Below, piece after piece: positions 7,354 through 14,332 of a stretch of DNA of 20,875 bases. How positions within the stretch are numbered: position 1 is the first letter of the stretch; the number at the start of each line of letters is the position of its first letter. Source of the stretch: Oribacterium sp. UBA6992 (GTDB lineage: Bacteria; Bacillota; Clostridia; Lachnospirales; Lachnospiraceae). The notes under the pieces were generated by a model. That model did not search any database and was not told where the DNA came from. It saw only the letters and a list, made by a program, of their open reading frames with translations. Position numbers and translations under genes: made by a program. Location of the stretch: positions 1 through 20,875 of the forward strand of contig DJXY01000033.1 in the NCBI GenBank assembly GCA_002449915.1, written 5' to 3'.

Positions 7354-9153
7354 ATGAAATACAAAATTCTCGGCGTGGCGCCTTATGAAGCTCTCAACAA
7401 GATGATGGAAAATATAGCGGCATCCATAGATGATGTGGAGTATCACGGATTTGTTGGAGATCTGGAGGAGGGTGTACGAATTGTCAAGGAGCACGAGAAG
7501 GATGGATTTGATGCGATCATTTCCCGTGGAGGTACAGCACAGATGATTGCCAGAGTGACACAGCTTCCGGTGATCTACATTTCCATGTCGGTCTATGATA
7601 TCATCCGGGCAATGAAGCTTGCCAACAATTATCAGGAGGCCTATGCCATCGTGGGCTTTGAAAACATCACGGAAACCGCGCATCTGCTCTGCGATCTTAT
7701 TGAGAACCGGACAGAGATTGTCACGATCCATGATGAGGCGGAAGCCAAAGATGTGCTGGCGGGATTAAAGGCAAGAGGCATTCGCATGGTGATCTGCGAT
7801 ATGGTCACACAGCATACGGCAAATTTGCTGGAAATGAACTCGATCCTGATCACCTCGGGGACGGAGAGTATTCTGACGGCATTTCATAATGCCACTGAAA
7901 TCTGCAGAAGGTTTGTGAGCATACAGGAGGAAAACCGTTTTCTCCGCAGTATCCTTAAGGACAATGGTTCCAGCACCATTGTAATGGAGGAGGATGGAAC
8001 CATCTATTTGTCGACCTGGGATGAGACAGCGGAAAATGCCGATGTGTTTCTTAAAACACTGCGAAAGGAAGTGCAGGTGGTTCTCAGGGAAAACGACAGA
8101 AAATTTTTCAGGACCATTGATAAGGTACTGTACTCGGTGAATGCAAGAAAGCTGTTTTATAAGGATAAAAAGTATGTGGTTTTTTACTTTACCGCATCCA
8201 AAATCCCTCTTGCGACAGGCAAATACGGTATTCACTTTAACGACAAACAAGAAATAGACGAGGAGTATTACAACAGCTTTTACAGTATTGCAGGTGCGAT
8301 GGGGCTTCTGAATGAGAAAATAGAGGAGATCTGCAAGTCAAAGTATCCGGTTATGATTTTGTCGGAGGAGGGGACCGGCAAGAAGCTGATCGCCGGACGG
8401 ATCTATGCCAAGAGCAGCTTAAGTGACCATCCGCTGATTACGATTGATTGCGGAATTATGGATGATCGGGGATGGGAATATCTTTTGAATCATTATAATT
8501 CGCCGTTCAATGACAATGATAATACGATTTATTTTGAGAATGCAGACAAGATCCCAAAGGATAAGCATCGAAGGCTGTTGTCGTCGATCCTGGATACCAA
8601 TCTGCAGCGTCGGAACCGTTTGATTTTTTCTGCCGTGGACAGCAATGATGCAACGGTACGCCAGCAGATTGAGGATTACCGTAAGAAGCTCTACTGCGTC
8701 AATATCGGCCTGCCGGCGCTTAGCACCAGGACGGAGGAAATCCCGCTTCTCGCGAGCTTCTACCTCTCCCGCCTGAATATGGATCTCGGACGGGAGATTA
8801 TCGGACTGGAGCCGGGTGCGATCGCGCTTTTGGAGCAGTACAGCTGGCCGCAGAATTACCGTCAGTTCCAGCGAATCCTGGTGGAGGCGGCATCGGAAAC
8901 CACAACCTCCTACATCAGGACCGGCACGATCGCGGAGCTTCTGGAAAAGGAACGAGCAACGACGTCTTATCAGATGCTGATGTCGGAGATGTCTGATAAA
9001 ACATTTCCACATATGACGCTGGAGCAGATTACAAAGAATATTGTTGAACAGATTCTGAAGGACAATGGAGGAAATCAGAGTAAAACAGCCCGACAGCTTG
9101 GGATCAGCCGGACCACTCTGTGGAGATATATTTCTAAAAAAGAAAATGGGTAA
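7354..9153 (+). CDS. PrpR_N-domain transcriptional regulator with degenerate sigma-54-type AAA domain and Fis-type HTH (regulator 1)
   Basis: This is a 599-residue regulator. Residues about 1-190 form a PrpR N-terminal sensor domain (KYKILGVAPYEAL, SRGGTAQMIARV, SVYDIIRAMKLA, ILITSGTESI). About 195-310 look like a PAS-type region. About 320-540 correspond to the AAA domain of enhancer-binding proteins, and the last 40 residues are a Fis-type helix-turn-helix (NQSKTARQLGISRTTLWRYI). Walker A is kept as GTGKK (340-344), but Walker B reads TIYFENA (391-397) in place of TLFLDE. Only 46 residues separate them, and the GAFTGA loop is gone. It should therefore not activate sigma-54. The ATG at 7354 is favoured (GGGAG upstream, 11-base spacer); ATG 7336 adds six residues but has no clear ribosome binding site. 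It probably controls the permease operon downstream and perhaps block A. Confidence 0.88.
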   Translation: MKYKILGVAPYEALNKMMENIAASIDDVEYHGFVGDLEEGVRIVKEHEKDGFDAIISRGGTAQMIARVTQLPVIYISMSVYDIIRAMKLANNYQEAYAIVGFENITETAHLLCDLIENRTEIVTIHDEAEAKDVLAGLKARGIRMVICDMVTQHTANLLEMNSILITSGTESILTAFHNATEICRRFVSIQEENRFLRSILKDNGSSTIVMEEDGTIYLSTWDETAENADVFLKTLRKEVQVVLRENDRKFFRTIDKVLYSVNARKLFYKDKKYVVFYFTASKIPLATGKYGIHFNDKQEIDEEYYNSFYSIAGAMGLLNEKIEEICKSKYPVMILSEEGTGKKLIAGRIYAKSSLSDHPLITIDCGIMDDRGWEYLLNHYNSPFNDNDNTIYFENADKIPKDKHRRLLSSILDTNLQRRNRLIFSAVDSNDATVRQQIEDYRKKLYCVNIGLPALSTRTEEIPLLASFYLSRLNMDLGREIIGLEPGAIALLEQYSWPQNYRQFQRILVEAASETTTSYIRTGTIAELLEKERATTSYQMLMSEMSDKTFPHMTLEQITKNIVEQILKDNGGNQSKTARQLGISRTTLWRYISKKENG

Positions 9154-9206
9154 AGACATTGATTGTATACATTGAACAAGTGGTGCAAAATAGAACATAT
9201 TGAAGC

Positions 9207-9247
9207 TTGTTTTAGAATTATTTTATAAAATGATTATTTATGAAACA
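9207..9247. promoter_or_regulatory. AT-rich gap with GAAACA half-site before the SLC13 operon
   Basis: The 232-base gap 9154-9385 holds a GAAACA half-site (9242-9247) and an imperfect opposite partner TTGTTT (9207-9212), separated by an AT-rich stretch with TATAAA-like sequences. It matches the half-site seen before the other blocks. No convincing terminator follows regulator 1, so read-through from it into the permease operon is possible. Confidence 0.3.
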
Positions 9248-9307
9248 CAATAAAAACGCAGTCTCGTTGAAGAAGCATGCAAATGCGAATAAGATGAGTA
9301 CAGTAAA

Positions 9308-9362
9308 CATTTAGGGAATATATGATCCTTCGGAAGAGAAAAGTGGACAGTATTCCTAAATG
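9308..9362 (+). promoter_or_regulatory. Inverted repeat in the leader of the SLC13 permease operon
   Basis: CATTTAGGGAATA (9308-9320) and TATTCCTAAATG (9351-9362) are inverted copies differing by one extra G, with a 30-base spacer. The right arm ends 10 bases before the AGGAGGAG ribosome binding site (9373-9380). A folded leader could affect translation or mRNA stability, or the arms may bind a regulator. Confidence 0.45.
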
Positions 9363-9385
9363 AGGACGTATTAGGAGGAGATATT

Positions 9386-10663
9386 ATGAGCGTTTCAATG
9401 ATTACTGCGTTAGTCATCATTATCTTCATGGTCATTTTGATCATGTGGGATAAACTTCCGTTTGGTGCACCACCACTGATTGCCTGTCTTTTGATGGTTA
9501 TTTTCCAGGTTGTAGATATTAAGACGGCATTTGGAGGATTTGCCAATTCATCCATCATCATGCTTGCTTCCTTCATGGCGATCGTTGCAGGTCTCCAGAA
9601 GACGAGCTTCCTTGGCAAGTTTAAGAACACGATTTTTAATCTTGCTACCCGTGGAGGCTTTAAGGCGTATGTGCTGATTATTCTTGCTGTCATGCTTGGA
9701 GATTCCATCTTTGGTACCGGATCTACAGCATATTACGTACTGGTGATCGGTCTTTTGTCAACATTGCCGGAGAGCAGGGAATTACCCCCTTCCAGAGTTC
9801 TGATGCCTGCCGGATTTGCAGCAAACCATCCGTTGATCCCGATTAATGTTGCACTGCAGTATGGTATTGTTACAGCGGTTCTGCAGGCGTCCGGAGCAAT
9901 GGCTAATGTTGATCTTGTGAAGTTCTCTATTGTAAACCTTGCGCTTTCCATCGGCTTCCTTGCATGGGCACTGCTTGCATATAAGACACTACCGGATCAT
10001 CCGATTGCAGCGGCAGAAAAGCAGGAGGAAAAGGGTACAGATGAAGTAAAGCTGACTGCTGGTCAGGAAAAAGCAACCTATGTGCTGTTTGTGATTGCGG
10101 TTGTCGGCATGATCCTGCAGAGTAAGATCGGCGATGCCGGATATGCAATTACAGGTCTTGCGGTTGCAGGTCTCTGGATTGCAAAGGTTATGACATGGAA
10201 CGAGATTCGTGATGCGATCAGCGCTCCGATCATCCTGATGTCAGCAGGCGTTATCGGCATTGCGGATGCCATGGGAAGTACAGGTCTTACCGATCTTGTT
10301 GGACAGACCGTTGCCAATATGCTTGGATCTAACGTAAATCCGTTTATCCTGATCTTCGCATTCTGCATCCTCACATCTGTACTTGCAACATTAACCGGTT
10401 CCACTATCGGTACTGTATATGTATTTGCACCGCTTGCAATTACAACCTGCATGAAGCTCGGTCTTGATCCGACAGCAGCTGCAGCAGCCATTGTTGTTTC
10501 CGGATGGTGCGGACATTTCCTGCCGATTGATGGTATGCCAGCAATGATTATGGGCGCCGGCGACTATAATATTGTCGAGTTCTGGAAATATACGGTACCT
10601 CAGTACTTTATCAGACTATTGTTCCTTACGGTTGGAGCAGTGCTGCTCTTCCCGATGAAATAA
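9386..10663 (+). CDS. SLC13/DASS-type permease (divalent anion:Na+ symporter-like)
   Basis: This is a 425-residue membrane permease of the ion-transporter superfamily, nearer the SLC13/DASS and GntP/CitT-like branch than the ArsB/NhaD-like permease at 2011. About ten to twelve hydrophobic segments are visible in two halves. The probable substrate-loop motifs are FANSSIIMLASFMAI and GDSIFGTGSTAYYVL in the first half, and LTGSTIGTVYVFAPLAI followed by VSGWCGHFLPIDGMPAMI in the second. AGGAGGAG lies 5 bases upstream of the ATG. It heads a run with a YhcH-family gene (49 bases on) and a DapA-family gene (47 bases on), which points to uptake of a sugar acid that those enzymes process. The substrate is inferred only. 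Confidence 0.85.
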   Translation: MSVSMITALVIIIFMVILIMWDKLPFGAPPLIACLLMVIFQVVDIKTAFGGFANSSIIMLASFMAIVAGLQKTSFLGKFKNTIFNLATRGGFKAYVLIILAVMLGDSIFGTGSTAYYVLVIGLLSTLPESRELPPSRVLMPAGFAANHPLIPINVALQYGIVTAVLQASGAMANVDLVKFSIVNLALSIGFLAWALLAYKTLPDHPIAAAEKQEEKGTDEVKLTAGQEKATYVLFVIAVVGMILQSKIGDAGYAITGLAVAGLWIAKVMTWNEIRDAISAPIILMSAGVIGIADAMGSTGLTDLVGQTVANMLGSNVNPFILIFAFCILTSVLATLTGSTIGTVYVFAPLAITTCMKLGLDPTAAAAAIVVSGWCGHFLPIDGMPAMIMGAGDYNIVEFWKYTVPQYFIRLLFLTVGAVLLFPMK

Positions 10664-10712
10664 CGTAACGTAATGCTGCGAAGCAGTCAGTGAAAGTAAA
10701 GGAGAGGAAAAC

Positions 10713-11168
10713 ATGATTATCGACAGTCTTGAACACATTGGAAATTATGCGCCGATCCTTCCAAATCTCAAAGAAGGCCTTGCTGCCATCAAGGCAGCAC
10801 AGGCTAAGGGAGAGCTTGAGGAAGGTCGATATGACTTTGATGGCGGATTTTTTAAAGTGCAGAAGGGCGTGACAAAACCTTTTACCGAGGGTACCTTTGA
10901 AGCGCACAGAAAGTACATTGATGTCCAGATTATCCTGGATGGCTCTGAGGAAATTGCATGGAAGGAGCTTAAGGAGCTTACAGAGGTAATTCCGTATGAT
11001 GAAGCAAAGGACATGGCGCGCTATACTGGTACTTTTGAGCATCAGATCAAAATTACAAAGGGCATGTTCTGGGCTGCATTTCCAAGCGATGGACATAAGG
11101 CCATTTCGCATTCCAAAGAGCAGCAGTCTTTTACAAAAATTATTTTGAAACTTCCGGTTGAGAAGTAA
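10713..11168 (+). CDS. YhcH/YjgK/YiaL family protein (DUF386, EbgC-like)
   Basis: This is a 151-residue cytosolic protein of PF04074, a small beta-sandwich metal-binding family that includes EbgC, YiaL of the diketogulonate operon and YhcH of sialic-acid operons. The diagnostic motif EAHRKYIDVQ is present in the middle, with the C-terminal FPSDGHKA stretch supplying further conserved polar residues; the full domain length is covered. AAAGGAG lies 8 bases before the ATG. Members occur in sugar and sugar-acid operons and are thought to act on sugar anomers or isomers, though few are characterised. Lying between an acid permease and a DapA-family lyase, it fits a sugar-acid catabolic operon. Family call is strong; the reaction is unknown. 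Confidence 0.9.
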   Translation: MIIDSLEHIGNYAPILPNLKEGLAAIKAAQAKGELEEGRYDFDGGFFKVQKGVTKPFTEGTFEAHRKYIDVQIILDGSEEIAWKELKELTEVIPYDEAKDMARYTGTFEHQIKITKGMFWAAFPSDGHKAISHSKEQQSFTKIILKLPVEK

Positions 11169-11215
11169 ACAGTATTTTTAAGACACGACATGAAATAATA
11201 AAGGAGGATTACGCA

Positions 11216-12127
11216 ATGAAGCAAGTTGACATTAAGGGCATTATCGTACCCATCATTACTCCGATGCATGAGGATGAGTCCATCAACACCGATGTACTTA
11301 AGGAACAGGTTGATCGTATGATTGACGCAGGTATCCATGCGATTTTCTGCTTCGGCACCAATGGTGAGGGATACATTTTAAATGGCAAGGAAAAGGAGCT
11401 GGTACTCTCTACGGTAGTTAAGCATGTAAACGGACGTGTACCGGTATATGCAGGCTCCGGATGCATCTCTACAAAGGAAACCATCGAGCAGTCCAAGATG
11501 GCTGAGGCCTGCGGCGCAGATGTGCTTTCTATCATTACTCCGTCTTTTGCAGCAGCATCACAGGATGAAATCCAGAGACATTACGAGACTGTTGCAGCAG
11601 CAGTTCCAGATATGCCGATCGTACTTTATAACATTCCAGCACGTACAGGCAACAAGATTGAGCCTAAGACTGTTGCCAAGCTTGCACAGGTAGACAATAT
11701 TGTAGGCGCTAAGGATTCTTCCGGTGATTTCAAAAATATCCTTGGATATATTGATGCAGGTAAGACAAAGACCAATGGTAAATTCTCTGTTCTGTCCGGC
11801 AATGATCAGCTGATCATCTGGACTCTTAAGGCAGGTGGTACCGGCGGAATCGCAGGCTGTGCAAATGCTTATCCGCATAACATGGCCATGATTTACAATG
11901 AGTTTATGGCAGGCAACTGGGATGAGGCTAAGAAATATCAGGATGCCATTGCTCCGTTCCGTGCCAACTTCGCAGGCTGCAATCCAAACACAGTTGTAAA
12001 GACTGCAGTACGTCTGATGGGCTACAATGTAGGTCTCTGCCGTGCACCATTTAACATGATCCCGGATGCCAAGATCGAAGCGATCAAAAAGAATCTGGAA
12101 GAGAACAAAGCCAATGGTATGTGGTAA
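11216..12127 (+). CDS. DapA/N-acetylneuraminate lyase family aldolase
   Basis: This is a 303-residue TIM-barrel lyase of the dihydrodipicolinate synthase / N-acetylneuraminate lyase family, class I (Schiff base). The catalytic lysine is K166 in VGAKDSSGD and the active-site tyrosine is Y138 in VLYNIPARTG. The substrate-carboxylate motif is GTNGE (residues 47-51), where true lysine-pathway DapA has GTTGE, so one Thr of the usual pair is Asn. That and the context argue for a catabolic aldolase acting on a 2-oxo-3-deoxy sugar acid or a sialic-acid-like ketoacid, releasing pyruvate. AAGGAGG lies 8 bases before the ATG. It is the last gene of its operon, followed by a very strong terminator. The exact substrate is unknown. 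Confidence 0.9.
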   Translation: MKQVDIKGIIVPIITPMHEDESINTDVLKEQVDRMIDAGIHAIFCFGTNGEGYILNGKEKELVLSTVVKHVNGRVPVYAGSGCISTKETIEQSKMAEACGADVLSIITPSFAAASQDEIQRHYETVAAAVPDMPIVLYNIPARTGNKIEPKTVAKLAQVDNIVGAKDSSGDFKNILGYIDAGKTKTNGKFSVLSGNDQLIIWTLKAGGTGGIAGCANAYPHNMAMIYNEFMAGNWDEAKKYQDAIAPFRANFAGCNPNTVVKTAVRLMGYNVGLCRAPFNMIPDAKIEAIKKNLEENKANGMW

Positions 12128-12177
12128 TTGCATCGGGCCTGATTTATCCTAAGCTGATTATCTAAATATCCAATAAA

Positions 12178-12223
12178 ATGCAGCAGGGCTGCCCACGTAT
12201 GCGGGCAGCCCTGCTGCATTTTT
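12178..12223. terminator. Strong bidirectional terminator between convergent genes
   Basis: A perfect 17-base stem, ATGCAGCAGGGCTGCCC (12178-12194) with GGGCAGCCCTGCTGCAT (12203-12219), encloses an 8-base loop. A T run follows on the plus strand (12219-12223). An A run precedes it (12175-12178), so the minus strand also ends in T residues. It can serve both the DapA-family gene and regulator 2, whose stop codon lies about 55 bases to the right. Confidence 0.95.
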
Positions 12224-12277
12224 AAAAGATATCATGATAAAGTTGAGCACTCATCATGGCATATAAAAATTATATAG

Positions 12278-14137
12278 TTATTTTTTTAAGTATCTCCATA
12301 GTGTAGTGCGGCTGATGCCTAACATTTTTGCGGTTTTGCTCTGATTGCCGTTATTTAAAGCTAAGATATGCAGGATCACCTGCATGTTCATTTTTATCAG
12401 AGTCGGAGTTTCTTGAACGATGCCAGCCTCGGAGGAGAATGAAATAGTATCGCCGGAGGCAGGTGTATGAAGCAAAATGCCAGGGCGAGCCTGCTGCGAG
12501 ATCGGAAGATTATGGCGAGGATACATTACATCTTCCTGCTCCAGAATCGATGACGTTTTATCTGCGGCTATATAAGGCGTTCCGGTCAGAGTAGCCAGCT
12601 GCAAAAGCACATTTTTAAATTGACTGTAATTTTGCGGCCAGCTGTAGTTTTCTAAAAGATCCATGGCTTTTGGCTCAAATCCCAGAATTTGCTTATTTAG
12701 CTGCTCATTAAGAGTGATCAGATATTGACTGGCAAGTGGTGGAATTTCTCCGGCACGATCTCTTAAAGGAGGTAAAGGCAGCTTGATCAGTGAGAAAATT
12801 CGCTGGAAGGTAAGCACATTTTCCGGCAGCGTTTTATCTGCATATAATGAGCAGGAAAATAACAAACGGTTGCTGTGGAAAAGCTTCAAGTCGTTAATAA
12901 GCGTGATTAACTCGTTGGTCTGCTCCTGCGACAGGGCTTCCAGACCTTGGAAGTAGATGGTATTTTCTTTGTCATATAGTGGGGAGTTATAATGAGCGGT
13001 CAGAAATTTCCAGCCTTTTACTCCGAGCTGATAGCAGTTTACTATGACAAGAGGATTATCCTTCAGCATAGAATGAATATACAGATTTCTTGCCACCTGT
13101 TCCTTTCCGGTACCGGGCTCACCATAGATCAGTATAGGACTGTTGGATTTGTATAGTGCTTCTAATGTATAACGTAAACCTCCGATGGCTCCACTCATCC
13201 CATAAAAGCTATTTTGAAAGTCGCGCAGGGCATCTTCATAGTTATAGAAATGAATTCCATATTTTCCGGTTGCAAGGGGAACACGAGAGGTCGTGAAATA
13301 AAAGCAGACATATTTTCCCCCGCGGAAATGAAAAACATTGCTTTGGATGGAATACAGAGAATTTAGAACTGTGCGGAAGATCTTTCGTCCGTCTTCCTGC
13401 AGTGCATGAGGAAGTTCATTACGTAGAAGATTCAAAACCGATTCCTCCAAATCTTTTTTCCAGGTGGAAAAGTAAGTATCTCCGTTTTGGGAAAGTATGA
13501 CAGTATCTGTTCCATTTTCTTTTAAGATATTCTGGAGAAATCGATTTTCCTCCAGAATACCAGAATAATTTTTGTAAACTTCAATTGCCCGCTGGAATGC
13601 ATCATTAATGCTTTCGACTCCGGAAGAAAATAAAATGGAATCTATATGCATGCGGTGGGCGACGTTTTGAGTAACATTGTCACATAGTATCAGAGAGCAG
13701 CCATTATTTTTAGCTTCATCAAGAGATGCATAAACCTCGCTTTCATTGCGAACAGTATATATTAAAACCTGATACTGTAATAAGCTGCAGAGAACATGAG
13801 CGTTATTGGTGATATTCGGAAATCCAATTATTGCGAATTTTTTAGAATAACTCTCGGCAAGCTGAATGGAACGCAAAATATCATATACAGAAAGCTCGAT
13901 GTCAATGACAGGGATATGTACGATGCTACGAATCATTTCTGCTGTTCCGCCGCGAGAGATAATAACGTCATAGGTAGAATTAAGATGCTTTTTGACCTGC
14001 TCCAGCCCATCATTGAGATCGCCAACATAACAGGTCAGCTGTATTTTGTCATGATGGCTTGCCAGTCGATCCATGGAATTTTTCATTGCCTCATATGGAG
14101 CGATTCCCAATATGTTTAGTTTACGTTCTTCAATCAT
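12278..14137 (-). CDS. PrpR_N-domain transcriptional regulator with degenerate sigma-54-type AAA domain (regulator 2)
   Basis: This is a 619-residue paralogue of regulator 1 with the same order: PrpR_N sensor (about 1-195; LNILGIAPYEAM, SRGGTAEMIRSI, LSVYDILRSIQLA), PAS-like region, AAA-like domain (about 320-545) and a C-terminal Fis-type helix (NQSKTAKMLGISRTTLWRYL). Walker A is intact, GEPGTGKE (339-346), but the Walker B position reads TIYFQGL with no acidic pair, and the GAFTGA loop is deleted (46 residues between motifs, as in regulator 1). Sigma-54 activation is therefore unlikely. The start has GGAG 8 bases upstream. It is divergent from the second acid-sugar kinase across a 195-base gap with a large palindrome, so it probably controls block C and itself. 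Extra residues between the AAA domain and HTH (about 560-580) are not shared with regulator 1. Confidence 0.9.
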   Translation of the reverse strand: MIEERKLNILGIAPYEAMKNSMDRLASHHDKIQLTCYVGDLNDGLEQVKKHLNSTYDVIISRGGTAEMIRSIVHIPVIDIELSVYDILRSIQLAESYSKKFAIIGFPNITNNAHVLCSLLQYQVLIYTVRNESEVYASLDEAKNNGCSLILCDNVTQNVAHRMHIDSILFSSGVESINDAFQRAIEVYKNYSGILEENRFLQNILKENGTDTVILSQNGDTYFSTWKKDLEESVLNLLRNELPHALQEDGRKIFRTVLNSLYSIQSNVFHFRGGKYVCFYFTTSRVPLATGKYGIHFYNYEDALRDFQNSFYGMSGAIGGLRYTLEALYKSNSPILIYGEPGTGKEQVARNLYIHSMLKDNPLVIVNCYQLGVKGWKFLTAHYNSPLYDKENTIYFQGLEALSQEQTNELITLINDLKLFHSNRLLFSCSLYADKTLPENVLTFQRIFSLIKLPLPPLRDRAGEIPPLASQYLITLNEQLNKQILGFEPKAMDLLENYSWPQNYSQFKNVLLQLATLTGTPYIAADKTSSILEQEDVMYPRHNLPISQQARPGILLHTPASGDTISFSSEAGIVQETPTLIKMNMQVILHILALNNGNQSKTAKMLGISRTTLWRYLKK

Positions 14138-14169
14138 CGTTCGTTCTCCGAAGTGGTAGTCAGTCTTGA

Positions 14170-14206
14170 ATGTTTCATTATGTTACATTGTAATATATGG
14201 AAACAT
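14170..14206. promoter_or_regulatory. Candidate operator in the divergent promoter region: 37-base near-palindrome
   Basis: Outer arms ATGTTTC (14170-14176) and GAAACAT (14200-14206) and inner arms TTAC (14183-14186) and GTAA (14190-14193) share one centre, 14188; 15 of 18 position pairs are symmetric. The element lies 33 bases upstream of the regulator 2 start and 127 bases upstream of the kinase start. A further GAAACA (14242-14247) lies 42 bases from the right arm's GAAACA, about four helical turns. A binding site for regulator 2 is the natural inference. Confidence 0.6.
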
Positions 14207-14332
14207 GCTCACATATACTAAAATTCGGTATGCTGCATTTAGAAACAATATGTTATTTCAAACATTTCACAGCCTAAGTATCCATGCGGTAAGATATAAA
14301 CACTTCAAGAAAAGTTGGTGAGGGCAAGATCA

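Noticed and set aside
8419..9198. Minus-strand open frame of 259 codons inside regulator 1
   Set aside because: It lies opposite the AAA and HTH parts of a clear regulator and its translation has no family features.
11216..12127. Calling the DapA-family gene biosynthetic dapA or nanA
   Set aside because: GTNGE replaces GTTGE and the neighbours are catabolic, against dapA. No NanE, NanK or NagA/NagB is present, so nanA is not supported either.
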